DNA of 64,000 nucleotides, from NCBI GenBank assembly GCA_031253995.1, contig JAIRVG010000065.1:124001-188000 (forward strand). Direction: 5' to 3'. The stretch's first letter is position 1, and the number at the start of each line of letters is the position of its first letter. This document shows positions 24,395 through 33,203 of this stretch, one piece after another. Below the pieces are notes generated by a model. The model saw only the letters and a list, made by a program, of their open reading frames with translations. It was not told where the DNA came from and made no database searches. A program made the position numbers and the translations under genes. This DNA is from Paucimonas sp. (GTDB lineage Bacteria; Pseudomonadota; Gammaproteobacteria; Pseudomonadales; Pseudomonadaceae).

Positions 24395-27022
24395 ATGACC
24401 GATATCGATGTGCGCTTGCGGGAAGATGTCCATCTGTTGGGCGAGTTGCTGGGAGACACCGTGCGCGAACAGCACGGCGAGGCCTTCCTGCAGAAGATCG
24501 AGGCGATTCGCCACAGCGCCAAGGCCGACCGCAGCGGCGGCGAGGAACAGCTCAGTTCGACCCTCGCCGATCTCGCCGACGACGAACTGCTGCCCGTGGC
24601 CCGGGCGTTCAACCAGTTCCTCAACCTGGCCAACATCGCCGAGCAGTACCAACTGATCCGCCGTCGCGACGCCGACCAGCCCGAGCCGTTCGAGGCCCGG
24701 GTGCTGCCGGAGCTGCTGGCTCGCCTGAAGGCCGCCGGGCACAGCGACGACGCCCTGGCCCGCCAGCTGGGCAAGCTGAATATCGAACTGGTGCTGACCG
24801 CCCACCCCACCGAGGTGGCACGGCGCACCCTGATCCAGAAATACGACGCCATCGCCGCGCAACTGGCCGTCCAGGACCACCGCGACCTGATCCCCGCCGA
24901 GCGCGAGCAGGTTCGCGAGCGCCTGCAACGGCTGATCGCCGAGGCCTGGCACACCGAGGAAATCCGCCGCACCCGGCCCACCCCGGTGGACGAGGCCAAG
25001 TGGGGCTTCGCGGTGATCGAGCATTCGCTGTGGCACGCCATCCCCAGCCACCTGCGCAAGGCCGACCAGGCCTTGCATGCCGCCACCGGCCTGCGCCTGC
25101 CGCTGGAAGCAGCGCCGATCCGCTTCGCCTCGTGGATGGGCGGCGACCGTGATGGCAACCCCAATGTCACCGCTGCAGTAACCCGCGAGGTCCTGCTGCT
25201 GGCGCGCTGGATGGCCGCCGACCTGTTCCTGCGCGACGTGCATTCCCTGGCCGCCGAATTGTCGATGCAGCAGGCCAGTCCCGCGCTTCGGGCCAAGGTC
25301 GGCGACTGCGCCGAGCCGTACCGCGCGGTGCTCAAGCCCCTGCGCGAACGCCTGCGCGAGACCCGCGCCTGGGCCCAGGCCGCCCTGACCACGCCTCAGG
25401 TGCCCGGGCCGCAGGTGTTGCAGGACAACCGCGAACTGTTCGAACCCTTGCACCTGTGCTTCGAATCCCTGCACGAATGCGGCATGGGCGTGATCGCCGA
25501 TGGCCCGTTGCTGGACTGCCTGCGCCGCGCCGTGACCTTCGGCCTGTTCCTGGTGCGTCTCGATGTGCGCCAGGATTCCTCCCGGCACAGCGCCGCCCTC
25601 AGCGAGATCACCGATTACCTCGGCCTCGGCCGCTACGGGGAGTGGGACGAGGACACCCGCATCGACTTCCTCCAGCGCGAACTGCAAAGTCGCCGGCCAT
25701 TGCTGCCGGCGCACTTCAAGCCCCAGGCCGACACCGCCGAGGTGCTCGCCACTTGCCGCGAGATCGCCGCCGCACCGGCGGCCTCGCTGGGTTCCTACGT
25801 GATTTCCATGGCCGGTGCCGCCTCCGACGTGCTGGCGGTGCAACTGCTGCTCAAGGAAGCCGGCCTGCTGCGGCCGATGCGCGTGGTGCCGCTGTTCGAG
25901 ACCCTCGCCGACCTGGATAACGCAGGTCCGGTGATGCAGCGACTGCTCGGCCTGCCGGGCTACCGCGCCGGCCTGCACGGCCCGCAGGAAGTGATGATCG
26001 GCTACTCCGACTCGGCCAAGGACGCCGGCACCACCGCCGCGGCCTGGGCGCAGTACCGGGCCCAGGAAACCCTGGTGCAGATCTGCCGCGAGCAGGAGGT
26101 CGAACTGCTGCTGTTCCACGGTCGCGGCGGCACCGTCGGCCGTGGCGGTGGTCCGGCCCATGCGGCGATCCTGTCGCAGCCGCCGGGCTCGGTGGCCGGG
26201 CGTTTCCGTACCACCGAACAGGGCGAGATGATCCGCTTCAAGTTCGGCCTGCCGGATATCGCCGAGCAGAACCTCAACCTCTACCTGGCCGCCGTGCTCG
26301 AAGCCACCTTGCTGCCGCCACCACCGCCGCAGCCGGCCTGGCGCGAGCTGATGGACCAACTGGCCGCCGACGGGGTGAAGACCTACCGCGGCGTGGTGCG
26401 GGAAAACCCGGACTTCGTCGAGTATTTCCGCCAGTCCACCCCGGAGCAGGAGCTTGGCCGACTGCCGCTGGGCAGCCGTCCGGCCAAGCGCCGCGCCGGT
26501 GGTATCGAGAGCCTGCGGGCGATCCCGTGGATCTTCGGCTGGACCCAGACCCGCCTGATGCTGCCGGCCTGGCTCGGCTGGGAAGCGGCGCTGAACAACG
26601 CCCTGGCCCGCGGGCAGGGGCCGCTGCTGGCACAGATGCGCGAGGAGTGGCCGTTCTTCCGCACCCGCATCGACATGCTGGAGATGGTGCTGGCCAAGGC
26701 CGACGCGGACATCGCCCGCTTCTACGACGAACGTCTGGTGCAACCGGAACTGCGACCTTTGGGTGAACATCTGCGCGACCTATTGTCGCAGGCGTGCCAG
26801 GTGGTGCTTGGCCTGACCGGTCAGCCGGTGCTACTGGCACATAGCCCGGCGACCCTGGAGTTCATTCGCCTGCGCAACACCTACCTGGACCCTCTGCACC
26901 TGCTCCAGGCCGAACTGCTGGCCCGCTCGCGGGAGCGCGAAGCCGCTCTGGACAGCCCGTTGGAGCAGGCCCTGCTGGTGACCGTGGCGGGTATCGCGGC
27001 AGGCTTGCGCAACACCGGTTGA
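24395..27022 (+). CDS. ppc: Phosphoenolpyruvate carboxylase
   Basis: 875 aa. Carboxylates PEP with bicarbonate to oxaloacetate, refilling the TCA cycle. Motifs: catalytic His in VLTAHPTEVARRTLIQKY, SWMGGDRDGNPNVT, the K/R-containing YSDSAKDAG, the mobile-loop FHGRGGTVGRGGGP, and the conserved C-terminal LRNTG. Start at 24395 (Met-Thr-Asp-Ile) is preferred because GGAG lies six bases upstream; an ATG at 24383 lacks a site. Length fits the Pseudomonas enzyme. Confidence 0.96.
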   Translation: MTDIDVRLREDVHLLGELLGDTVREQHGEAFLQKIEAIRHSAKADRSGGEEQLSSTLADLADDELLPVARAFNQFLNLANIAEQYQLIRRRDADQPEPFEARVLPELLARLKAAGHSDDALARQLGKLNIELVLTAHPTEVARRTLIQKYDAIAAQLAVQDHRDLIPAEREQVRERLQRLIAEAWHTEEIRRTRPTPVDEAKWGFAVIEHSLWHAIPSHLRKADQALHAATGLRLPLEAAPIRFASWMGGDRDGNPNVTAAVTREVLLLARWMAADLFLRDVHSLAAELSMQQASPALRAKVGDCAEPYRAVLKPLRERLRETRAWAQAALTTPQVPGPQVLQDNRELFEPLHLCFESLHECGMGVIADGPLLDCLRRAVTFGLFLVRLDVRQDSSRHSAALSEITDYLGLGRYGEWDEDTRIDFLQRELQSRRPLLPAHFKPQADTAEVLATCREIAAAPAASLGSYVISMAGAASDVLAVQLLLKEAGLLRPMRVVPLFETLADLDNAGPVMQRLLGLPGYRAGLHGPQEVMIGYSDSAKDAGTTAAAWAQYRAQETLVQICREQEVELLLFHGRGGTVGRGGGPAHAAILSQPPGSVAGRFRTTEQGEMIRFKFGLPDIAEQNLNLYLAAVLEATLLPPPPPQPAWRELMDQLAADGVKTYRGVVRENPDFVEYFRQSTPEQELGRLPLGSRPAKRRAGGIESLRAIPWIFGWTQTRLMLPAWLGWEAALNNALARGQGPLLAQMREEWPFFRTRIDMLEMVLAKADADIARFYDERLVQPELRPLGEHLRDLLSQACQVVLGLTGQPVLLAHSPATLEFIRLRNTYLDPLHLLQAELLARSREREAALDSPLEQALLVTVAGIAAGLRNTG

Positions 27023-27035
27023 GTGTCGGATGGAT

Positions 27036-27067
27036 AGTTTTGGGGAGTCAGATGGCTCCCCAAAACT
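27036..27067 (+). terminator. Strong hairpin after ppc
   Basis: Perfect 12-base stem (AGTTTTGGGGAG / CTCCCCAAAACT) with an 8-base loop, 13 bases after the ppc stop. There is no T-tract after it, so it may stabilise the mRNA end rather than terminate intrinsically. A second small hairpin, GGTTGCGC-TGG-GCGCAACC, lies at 27094-27112 in the adk leader. Confidence 0.55.
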
Positions 27068-27288
27068 CGTAGGAAATGCCTGTATGAATAGTCGGTTGCG
27101 CTGGGCGCAACCTGTATACACCGTGGCTTCGTGTCGCAGGTTTTTCCGACTTTCGACCGCTTGTATGGTCCCGGTGCGCTGTGTATCTTGGGCAGCCTTT
27201 TGACCGATTCATGGTCATCGCCCGATTTCCTGCGATTCGCCAATCCTGCGAGTCCATTGATTTGCTTATAAAAAATGAGGAGCACAAG

Positions 27289-27936
27289 ATGCGCGTAATT
27301 CTGCTGGGAGCTCCCGGGGCCGGTAAAGGTACTCAGGCAAAGTTCATCACCGAGAAGTTCGGTATTCCGCAGATCTCCACCGGCGACATGTTGCGTGCCG
27401 CGGTCAAGGCCGGCACTCCGCTGGGCCTGGAAGCCAAGGCCGTGATGGACGCTGGCAAGCTGGTCTCCGACGACCTGATCATCAACCTGGTCAAGGACCG
27501 TATCGCCCAGCCAGACTGCGCCAACGGTTTCCTGTTCGACGGTTTCCCGCGCACCATTCCTCAAGCTGAAGCCATGGTTGCCGCTGGTGTCTCGCTGGAC
27601 GCCGTGGTCGAGATCGCTGTCGACGACGAAGAGATCGTCCAGCGTATCGCCGGTCGCCGCGTGCACCTGGACTCCGGTCGCGTCTACCACGTGGTCTACA
27701 ACCCGCCGAAGGTAGAAGGCAAGGACGACGTCACCGGCGAGGACCTGATCCAGCGTCCGGACGACAACGAAGAAACCGTGCGTGGCCGCCTGAAGGTCTA
27801 CCACGAGCAGACCAAGCCGCTGGTGGACTTCTACCAGAAGCTCGAAGCTGCCGATGGCAAGCCGAAGGTCAGCCACATTCCAGGCGTCGGTTCGGTCGAA
27901 GCCATCACCGCCAAGGTGCTGGCAGCCCTGAGCTGA
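27289..27936 (+). CDS. adk: Adenylate kinase
   Basis: 215 aa. ATP + AMP to 2 ADP. P-loop GAPGAGKG near the N-terminus, AMP-binding STGDMLRAAV, DGFPRT motif, and the long-form LID domain about 120-160 (RRVHLDSGRVYHVVYNPPK) without zinc cysteines, as usual in proteobacteria. Ribosome site GAGGAG before the ATG. Single gene ending at a strong terminator. Confidence 0.98.
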   Translation: MRVILLGAPGAGKGTQAKFITEKFGIPQISTGDMLRAAVKAGTPLGLEAKAVMDAGKLVSDDLIINLVKDRIAQPDCANGFLFDGFPRTIPQAEAMVAAGVSLDAVVEIAVDDEEIVQRIAGRRVHLDSGRVYHVVYNPPKVEGKDDVTGEDLIQRPDDNEETVRGRLKVYHEQTKPLVDFYQKLEAADGKPKVSHIPGVGSVEAITAKVLAALS

Positions 27937-27945
27937 TCCCCTTCG

Positions 27946-27989
27946 CCAGAAACGACAACGGCCCGTTAGCGGGCCGTTGTCGTTTCTGG
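27946..27989 (+). terminator. adk terminator hairpin
   Basis: Perfect 20-base stem (27946-27965 with 27970-27989) and a TTAG loop, 10 bases after the adk stop. The right arm contains TCGTTTCTGG, so a U-rich stretch is inside the stem. Confidence 0.85.
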
Positions 27990-27990
27990 C

Positions 27991-28075
27991 TGCAAGCTGT
28001 AAGCGGCAAGCTACAAGGAAGAGCGGGTCTGCGCAGGTCGGCTTTTACTTGCAGCTTGCCGCTTACAGCTTGCAA
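27991..28075. repeat. Inverted repeat of the CAAGCTGCAAG family, copy 2
   Basis: Arms 27991-28012 and 28053-28074 are perfect inverted repeats over 22 bases (GCAAGCTGTAAGCGGCAAGC core), extending a few more bases past one mismatch. It separates the adk terminator from the tsaB -10 box. This is the best preserved of four copies in the window. Confidence 0.85.
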
Positions 28076-28081
28076 CTCCGC

Positions 28082-28087
28082 TATAAT
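28082..28087 (+). promoter_or_regulatory. Probable -10 box of tsaB
   Basis: TATAAT 32 bases before the tsaB start. The -35 position would fall inside the right arm of the repeat element. Confidence 0.45.
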
Positions 28088-28119
28088 GCCGCTCTTTTTT
28101 CTCTCGCCTGGAACCCCCG

Positions 28120-28797
28120 ATGACCACCTTGCTGGCCCTGGATACCGCCACTGAAGCCTGCTCCGTCGCCTTGCTGCACGATGGCAAGATCACGAGCCAC
28201 TACGAGGTGATTCCACGCCTGCATGCGCAGAAGCTGCTGCCGATGATCCAGGCCCTGCTGGCCGACGCCGGTGTTGCCCTGAAGGATGTCGACGCCATCG
28301 CCTTCGGTCGCGGTCCGGGCGCCTTCACCGGCGTGCGTATCGCCATCGGCGTGGTCCAGGGCCTGGCCTTCGCCCTGGAGCGTCCGGTGTTGCCGGTATC
28401 CAACCTGGCGGTGCTGGCCCAGCGCGCGTTTCGCGAGCACGGCGCTGACCGTGTGGCGGCGGCCATCGATGCGCGAATGGACGAAGTCTATTGGGGCTGC
28501 TATGAGGTAGTAGAAGGGGAGATGAGGTTGCAGGGCGCCGAAGCGGTGTTGCCGCCCGAGCAGGTCGCGCTTCCCGCAGGTGCAGGCGCTCCGTGGTTCG
28601 GCGCCGGTACCGGCTGGGGATACGCCGAGCGCCTGGCGGCCAAGGTGGATGGCCAGGACGCCAGCATGCTGCCTCACGCGCTGGACCTGCTGACCCTGGC
28701 GACCTTCGCCTGGGCCCGTGGCGAAAGCGTACCGGCCGAGCAGGCCCAGCCTGTGTACCTGCGTGACAAGGTGGCGACGCCGAAGAAGAGCGGATGA
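28120..28797 (+). CDS. tsaB: tRNA t6A biosynthesis protein TsaB
   Basis: 225 aa, ASKHA-fold, YeaZ family. With TsaC, TsaD and TsaE it makes N6-threonylcarbamoyladenosine at position 37 of ANN-decoding tRNAs; TsaB is the non-catalytic partner of TsaD. N-terminal LLALDTATEACSVAL and the GRGPGAFTGVRIAIGVVQGL motif are diagnostic. Note that tcdA, which cyclises t6A, is at 52750. Confidence 0.94.
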   Translation: MTTLLALDTATEACSVALLHDGKITSHYEVIPRLHAQKLLPMIQALLADAGVALKDVDAIAFGRGPGAFTGVRIAIGVVQGLAFALERPVLPVSNLAVLAQRAFREHGADRVAAAIDARMDEVYWGCYEVVEGEMRLQGAEAVLPPEQVALPAGAGAPWFGAGTGWGYAERLAAKVDGQDASMLPHALDLLTLATFAWARGESVPAEQAQPVYLRDKVATPKKSG

Positions 28798-28923
28798 CCT
28801 CCGGTCGTTTATCGCCATTGGCCTTAAACCAAATTGTGTATATGTGGTCCAGTTATCAGTAGCGCATTTGCAAGGGAACTCAGGTGCCGCTAAATTGCCA
28901 TCATCGGCCCTGAGTACATCAAC

Positions 28924-29217
28924 ATGCGTATCGACGGCTTTTCCTCACCGAGTTACCCGCTCAAGCGCCCCCAGCGCAAGGGGCCGGTGCGCGTGGAAGA
29001 GTCGGATGACGACATCGTCGGCGAAGTCGAGGCGCAACCGGCCAGCAGCGCCGGCAATGCCCAGCGCAGCACCCCCAACCTGCCGGCCCGTCCGCAGGAC
29101 ATGATCTTCCCCCGCGCACGCGACCGGCGTACCGCCGGTGCCCTGGCCAGCTACCTGACCACGGCCGGGTTCGTCGACTGGGAGATGGAAGTACTGGGGC
29201 TGGACCTGTACATTTGA
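28924..29217 (+). CDS. Conserved small protein, unknown function
   Basis: 97 aa. Basic/acidic low-complexity first half with a Pro-rich segment (SPSYPLKRPQRKGPVRVEE) and a more conserved-looking C-terminus (ALASYLTTAGFVDWEMEVLG). No signal peptide. It is followed after 4 bases by the DUF72 gene, so they are likely co-transcribed. Its place between tsaB and a DUF72 gene suggests a backbone gene rather than an insertion. Not recognised. Confidence 0.7.
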   Translation: MRIDGFSSPSYPLKRPQRKGPVRVEESDDDIVGEVEAQPASSAGNAQRSTPNLPARPQDMIFPRARDRRTAGALASYLTTAGFVDWEMEVLGLDLYI

Positions 29218-29221
29218 GCCA

Positions 29222-30091
29222 ATGAGCTCAGCACCCCTACCTTATTTCCTCGGTTGTCCCTCCTGGAGCGAAAACGCCTGGCGCGACTACCTGTATCCCG
29301 CCGATGCGAAGAGCACCGATTTCCTTGGCTTTTACTGCCAGGTGTTCAATGCCGTCGAAGGCAATACCACCTTCTATGCGCGGCCTGCGCCGGCCACGGT
29401 CGAGCGCTGGGTGCAGATCATGCCGGCGCACTTCCGTTTCACCGCCAAGTTTCCCGGTGACATCAGCCATAGCGGTGACCTCCACGCACAGCTGGAGGCC
29501 GCCCGCAGCTTCGTGCAACTGCTCAAGCCCCTTGGCGGCCGGGTAGCGCCGTACTGGCTGCAACTGCCGGCGAGCTTCGGCCCGGCGCGGCTGGGCGAGC
29601 TGCTGCACTTCGTCGACGAGATCGGCGTGCCGGTGGCCGTGGAGGTGCGCAACGATGCCTTCTTCGCCAAGGGCGAGGAGGAGCGCCAGCTCAATCGCCT
29701 GCTGCATGAGCGCGGCATCGAGCGTATCTGCCTCGACCCCCGGGCGCTGTTCAGCTGTACCTCCCGCGAGGCCAGCGTGCTGCATGCCCAGTCCAAGAAG
29801 CCCCGGGTGCCACCGCGGCCGACCGCGTTCAGCCAGCACCCGCAGGTGCGCTTCATCGGTCACCCCGAACTCGAAGCCAACGAACCCTTCCTCCTGCAGT
29901 GGCTGGACAAGGTCGCCGCCTGGATCGAGGAAGGGCGCAGCCCCTATGTTTTCCTGCATACCGCCGACAACCGCCTGGCCGCGGCCCTGGCCCAGCGTTT
30001 CCATCGCGGCCTGATGGAGCGCCTGCCGGGGCTGCCGGCCCTGCATGAACCCGAGCGGGGACCGGAGGTCGAACAACTCGGCCTGCTGTGA
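29222..30091 (+). CDS. DUF72 (YecE-like) TIM-barrel protein
   Basis: 289 aa. DUF72 signature elements: FLGCPSWSENAWRDYLYP at the start, FNAVEGNTTFYARPAPATVE, FTAKFPGDISH, and VAVEVRNDAFF in the middle. The fold is a TIM barrel of unproven function, related to sugar-isomerase-like barrels. A Trp-rich N-terminal pocket is typical. Soluble, no signal. Four bases after the small upstream gene. Confidence 0.88.
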   Translation: MSSAPLPYFLGCPSWSENAWRDYLYPADAKSTDFLGFYCQVFNAVEGNTTFYARPAPATVERWVQIMPAHFRFTAKFPGDISHSGDLHAQLEAARSFVQLLKPLGGRVAPYWLQLPASFGPARLGELLHFVDEIGVPVAVEVRNDAFFAKGEEERQLNRLLHERGIERICLDPRALFSCTSREASVLHAQSKKPRVPPRPTAFSQHPQVRFIGHPELEANEPFLLQWLDKVAAWIEEGRSPYVFLHTADNRLAAALAQRFHRGLMERLPGLPALHEPERGPEVEQLGLL

Positions 30092-30121
30092 TTTCCTGCC
30101 GTCTGCCCTGGGAGTTCCACC

Positions 30122-30952
30122 ATGGATGTGCAAACCCTGCGTGCCGAAGCCTTCAAGGCGCTACATGAGCGCCCCGGTACCTTCGTGATTCCCAACCCCT
30201 GGGATGCCGGTTCGGCGAAGATGCTCGCCAGCCTCGGCTTCGAGGCCCTGGCCACCAGCAGCGCCGGCCTGGCGTTTTCCCTTGGCCGGCCGGATGCCGA
30301 AGGTGCCATCAGCCGCGACGAGACCCTGGCCAATGCCGCGGCCATCGTCGATGCCACGGCCCTGCCGGTGGCTGCGGACCTGGAGAACGGCTTCAGCGAT
30401 GACCCGGCCGGCTGCCATGAAACCATCCTGCAGGCGGCGCGGGCCGGTCTGGTGGGTGGCTCCATCGAGGACGCCACGGGGCGCAGCGAGGAGCCGATCT
30501 ACAACTTCCATCGTGCCGTGGAGCGGGTCGAGGCCGCCGTGGCCGCTGCCCGCAGCCTGGACTTTCCCTTCATGCTCTGTGCCCGCGCGGAAAACCTGCT
30601 GAATGGGCGCAATGACCTGGACGACACCATTGCCCGCCTGCAGGCCTTCGCCGAGGCTGGCGCCGATGTGCTCTATGCCCCGGGTCTGCGCACGGCGGAG
30701 GATATCCAGCGGGTGGTCAAGGCGGTGGCGCCGAAGCCGGTCAACGTGTTGATGGGGCTGGCCGGGGTGAACCTGGGCTTCGCTGACCTGGAGGCGCTGG
30801 GGGTGAAGCGCATCAGCGTGGGGTCGTCCCTGGCCCGGGTCGCCTATGGCGCTTTCTTCGAGGCGGCCACGCGAATTCGCGGGGAAGGGCGCTTCGACCA
30901 TGGGGACAAGGCGCTGTCGTTCGACCAGCTCAACACCCTGTTCCGGCGCTGA
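30122..30952 (+). CDS. Isocitrate lyase / PEP mutase superfamily enzyme
   Basis: 276 aa TIM barrel. FVIPNPWDAGSAKMLASLGF at the N-terminus, ALPVAADLENGFSDDPAG (metal/substrate loop), GSIEDATGR and an LCARAENLLNGRNDLDDTI segment identify the PEP-mutase/ICL superfamily, subgroup often annotated carboxyvinyl-carboxyphosphonate phosphorylmutase-like. Members cleave or form C-C or C-P bonds next to a 2-oxo acid (for example 2-methylisocitrate lyase, oxaloacetate hydrolase). The KKCGH motif of isocitrate lyase is absent. Substrate not predictable. Confidence 0.82.
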   Translation: MDVQTLRAEAFKALHERPGTFVIPNPWDAGSAKMLASLGFEALATSSAGLAFSLGRPDAEGAISRDETLANAAAIVDATALPVAADLENGFSDDPAGCHETILQAARAGLVGGSIEDATGRSEEPIYNFHRAVERVEAAVAAARSLDFPFMLCARAENLLNGRNDLDDTIARLQAFAEAGADVLYAPGLRTAEDIQRVVKAVAPKPVNVLMGLAGVNLGFADLEALGVKRISVGSSLARVAYGAFFEAATRIRGEGRFDHGDKALSFDQLNTLFRR

Positions 30953-30958
30953 GCCTCC

Positions 30959-31651
30959 ATGCGCTACGGCGGACTGGTGCTGTTGACGGTGCTGGCCGGC
31001 GTGGCGCTGTTCGGCTGGCGGCAGGGTTGGCGCCTGCCGGACCAATGGAATCCCTGGGCGCCGCTGGATGTGCGCCAGCCGCCCAACCTGCTGACCTCAT
31101 GGAAGCTGGGTCGGCTGCGCGACGACCCACAGTTGTGCGCCGCTGCCCTGGCCACCTCCGACCTGCGCTACAGCCCACAGGCCGATACTCCCGCCAATAC
31201 CAGGTGTCCTCTGACCAACGTGGTACGCGTACAGGGCGCGGCGGTGCGCCTGAGCAGCAGCTTTCTCGCCACCTGCCCGGTCGCCGTGGCCTTCGCCGTG
31301 TTCGAACGGCATGCGCTGCAACCCGCGGCGCAACAAGTCTTTGGTCAGCCCGTGGTGCAGGTCGATCATCTTGGCAGCTACGCCTGTCGCAACGTCTACA
31401 ACCGAACCGACGGGCGCCTGAGCCAGCACGCCACGGCCAATGCGCTGGATATCGCCGGTTTTCGCCTGAAGGATGGCCAGAGGATCGAACTGCAAAGGGA
31501 CTGGAGCGGGGACGGGGAGAAGGCACGCTTTCTCCGCCAGGTGCGCGATGGCGCCTGCGAGAGCTTCAATACGGTATTGGGGCCGGACTACAACGCTGCA
31601 CACCATAACCACTTCCACCTGGACATGGGTCGCTGGCGGGTCTGTCGTTAG
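30959..31651 (+). CDS. Extensin-like family protein, membrane-anchored
   Basis: 230 aa. N-terminal transmembrane/signal helix (YGGLVLLTVLAGVALFGW), then the extensin-like C-terminal domain (PF06904 type): paired Cys residues (DDPQLCAAAL, NTRCPL, ATCPVA, SYACRNV, DGACESF), SQHATANALDIAGF and a terminal HHNHFHLDMGRWRVC. The His/Asp pattern (SQHxxxxALD, HNHFHLD) matches LAS/VanY-like D,D-peptidase metal ligands, so a cell-wall role in the periplasm is a fair inference. Starts 6 bases after the preceding gene. Confidence 0.83.
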   Translation: MRYGGLVLLTVLAGVALFGWRQGWRLPDQWNPWAPLDVRQPPNLLTSWKLGRLRDDPQLCAAALATSDLRYSPQADTPANTRCPLTNVVRVQGAAVRLSSSFLATCPVAVAFAVFERHALQPAAQQVFGQPVVQVDHLGSYACRNVYNRTDGRLSQHATANALDIAGFRLKDGQRIELQRDWSGDGEKARFLRQVRDGACESFNTVLGPDYNAAHHNHFHLDMGRWRVCR

Positions 31652-32268
31652 GCAGCGATACGCACGTTATTCAGTACCACCGGACGCGCCCACTGGATAT
31701 CGAAGTCCAGGTCATGCTGCTGCTTGGCCAGGGTAATTTCGTCGAACGGCTCCGCTGCCGGATCCAGCAGCTTGCGTTCCAGTTCGGCGATCGGCAGGTG
31801 CAGCGGATAGGACGCTGGCGCCGGGCCCGGCTCGGGATGCGGATGCCCCTGGCTCATGACTACCGGGCGAACCCAGCTGTTGCTGATATCCAGCTGACGC
31901 TGTTGCTCGATCAGTTCGGCGGCGCTGAAGGGCGGGGCGGGCTTGTCCAGCAGGTCCAGCTCGAACTCGGCGATCGGCAGGAACAGCGGCTCCGGCGGTG
32001 CGATTTCGGTGTCCGTGACATTGCACAGACGCTGGCTCTGGATCTGCGCCAGGGTCTGGCTGCCGGTGATCGGCTCGCCGGTCTCGACATCCACTTCCTC
32101 AACCGGCAGCGGTTCGTGCACCACGCCTTCTTCCTGCTGCGCGGCCAGGGCGCGGGCGAAGAAGTCCCCCCACAGGTGGCTGACGCCGCCCAGGGCCTGG
32201 GTGTTGTGGCGGCTGTAGTCACCGACGGGTGACAGGTAGCCTGAGGGAAGTTGAAGAATCTCTGACAT
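31648..32268 (-). CDS. Protein with two ungapped 41-residue repeats, unknown function
   Basis: 206 aa, acidic, Pro-rich, no signal peptide or membrane segment. Residues 97-137 and 158-198 are an internal duplication: both begin LPIAE, share LLD, PF, QQ and LD, and end W-x-RPVV; by my count 22 of 41 positions are identical with no gaps. The two units are separated by a Pro/His-rich linker (QGHPHPEPGPAPASYP). Convergent with the extensin gene (4-base overlap) and divergent from rsmJ. From memory, similar proteins are sometimes labelled 'energy transducer TonB', which I see no domain to support. Confidence 0.72.
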   Translation of the reverse strand: MSEILQLPSGYLSPVGDYSRHNTQALGGVSHLWGDFFARALAAQQEEGVVHEPLPVEEVDVETGEPITGSQTLAQIQSQRLCNVTDTEIAPPEPLFLPIAEFELDLLDKPAPPFSAAELIEQQRQLDISNSWVRPVVMSQGHPHPEPGPAPASYPLHLPIAELERKLLDPAAEPFDEITLAKQQHDLDFDIQWARPVVLNNVRIAA

Positions 32269-32359
32269 CGGAGTCGAAGAGCTCTGGCAAAATGGCGCGT
32301 ACTTTGTGTATCGGCCACGGGCGCCGATCTTTAACTTTTTTTGCAGCAGGAAGGTGAGT

Positions 32360-33139
32360 GTGGAGCAGCAGGTCGAAGGCGGGATCCGGGTCGAGGCACT
32401 GACCGCCGACTATCAGGCGCGGGCCGAGGAGTGGGCGGCGCGGCTGGGCTTGCCGTTGCACGACGAGACGGCCGCGTTCGCGGTGCAGGTCGGCCCGGAC
32501 GGCCTGCAGATCCAGCAGCTCGGCCCGCAGGCGCCGGGGCCGGTGCGGGTCGACTTCCTCGAAGGCGGTGCCGCCCATCGCCGCCTGTATGGCGGTGGCG
32601 CCGGGCAGATGATCGCCAAGGCGGTGGGCATCGCCCAGGGTGTGCGCCCGCGGGTGCTGGATGCCACGGCGGGGCTGGGCAAGGATGCGTTCGTGCTGGC
32701 CACGCTGGGCTGCGACATGCAGTTGATCGAGCGCCAGCCGCTGGTGGCGGCGTTGCTGGAGGATGGATTGGCGCGGGCGGCCGGGGATGACGAAGTGGGG
32801 CCGATCGTCGCGCGGATGCGGTTGCTGCACGGCAATTCCATCGAGACCATGCGCAACTGGCAGGGCGAGCCGCCGCAGGTGGTGTACCTCGACCCGATGT
32901 TCCCGCACCGGGACAAGAGTGCCCTGGTGAAGAAGGAAATGCGCGTGTTCCGCCCGCTGGTGGGGGATGACCTGGATGCGCCGGCGCTGCTGGAGGCCGC
33001 GCTGGCCCTGGCGACGCATCGGGTGGTGGTCAAGCGCCCGCGCAAGGCGCCGATCATCGAGGGGGCGAAGCCGAGTCATAGCCTGGAGGGGAAATCCAGT
33101 CGGTACGACATCTATCCCAAGAAGGCCCTGAAGCCTTGA
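32360..33139 (+). CDS. rsmJ: 16S rRNA (guanine-1516-N2)-methyltransferase
   Basis: 259 aa. FLEGGAAHRRLYGGGAGQMIAKAVG and LDATAGLGKDAFVLATLGC are the RsmJ/YhiQ signature with the SAM-binding motif; VVYLDPMFPHRDKSALVKKE is the DPMFP catalytic motif. GTG at 32360 has AGGAAGG five bases upstream; GTG at 32354 is also possible. The matching P. aeruginosa locus is PA3680. Methylates G1516 of 16S rRNA. Confidence 0.93.
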   Translation: MEQQVEGGIRVEALTADYQARAEEWAARLGLPLHDETAAFAVQVGPDGLQIQQLGPQAPGPVRVDFLEGGAAHRRLYGGGAGQMIAKAVGIAQGVRPRVLDATAGLGKDAFVLATLGCDMQLIERQPLVAALLEDGLARAAGDDEVGPIVARMRLLHGNSIETMRNWQGEPPQVVYLDPMFPHRDKSALVKKEMRVFRPLVGDDLDAPALLEAALALATHRVVVKRPRKAPIIEGAKPSHSLEGKSSRYDIYPKKALKP

Positions 33140-33203
33140 TCCAAAGCGCGACGCAGAACCCTGTGGGAGCGGGTCCCTGCTAAGTCAATGGGTTATGTGT
33201 CGC

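Noticed and set aside
23921..26770. 949-codon antisense frame across ppc that continues into the gene at 23921-24265
   Set aside because: Only the last 114 codons (from Met at 24265) look like a real protein; the rest mirrors ppc.
27966..28075. CRISPR-like repeat
   Set aside because: The repeats are single inverted pairs, not spaced direct repeats; no cas genes in the window.
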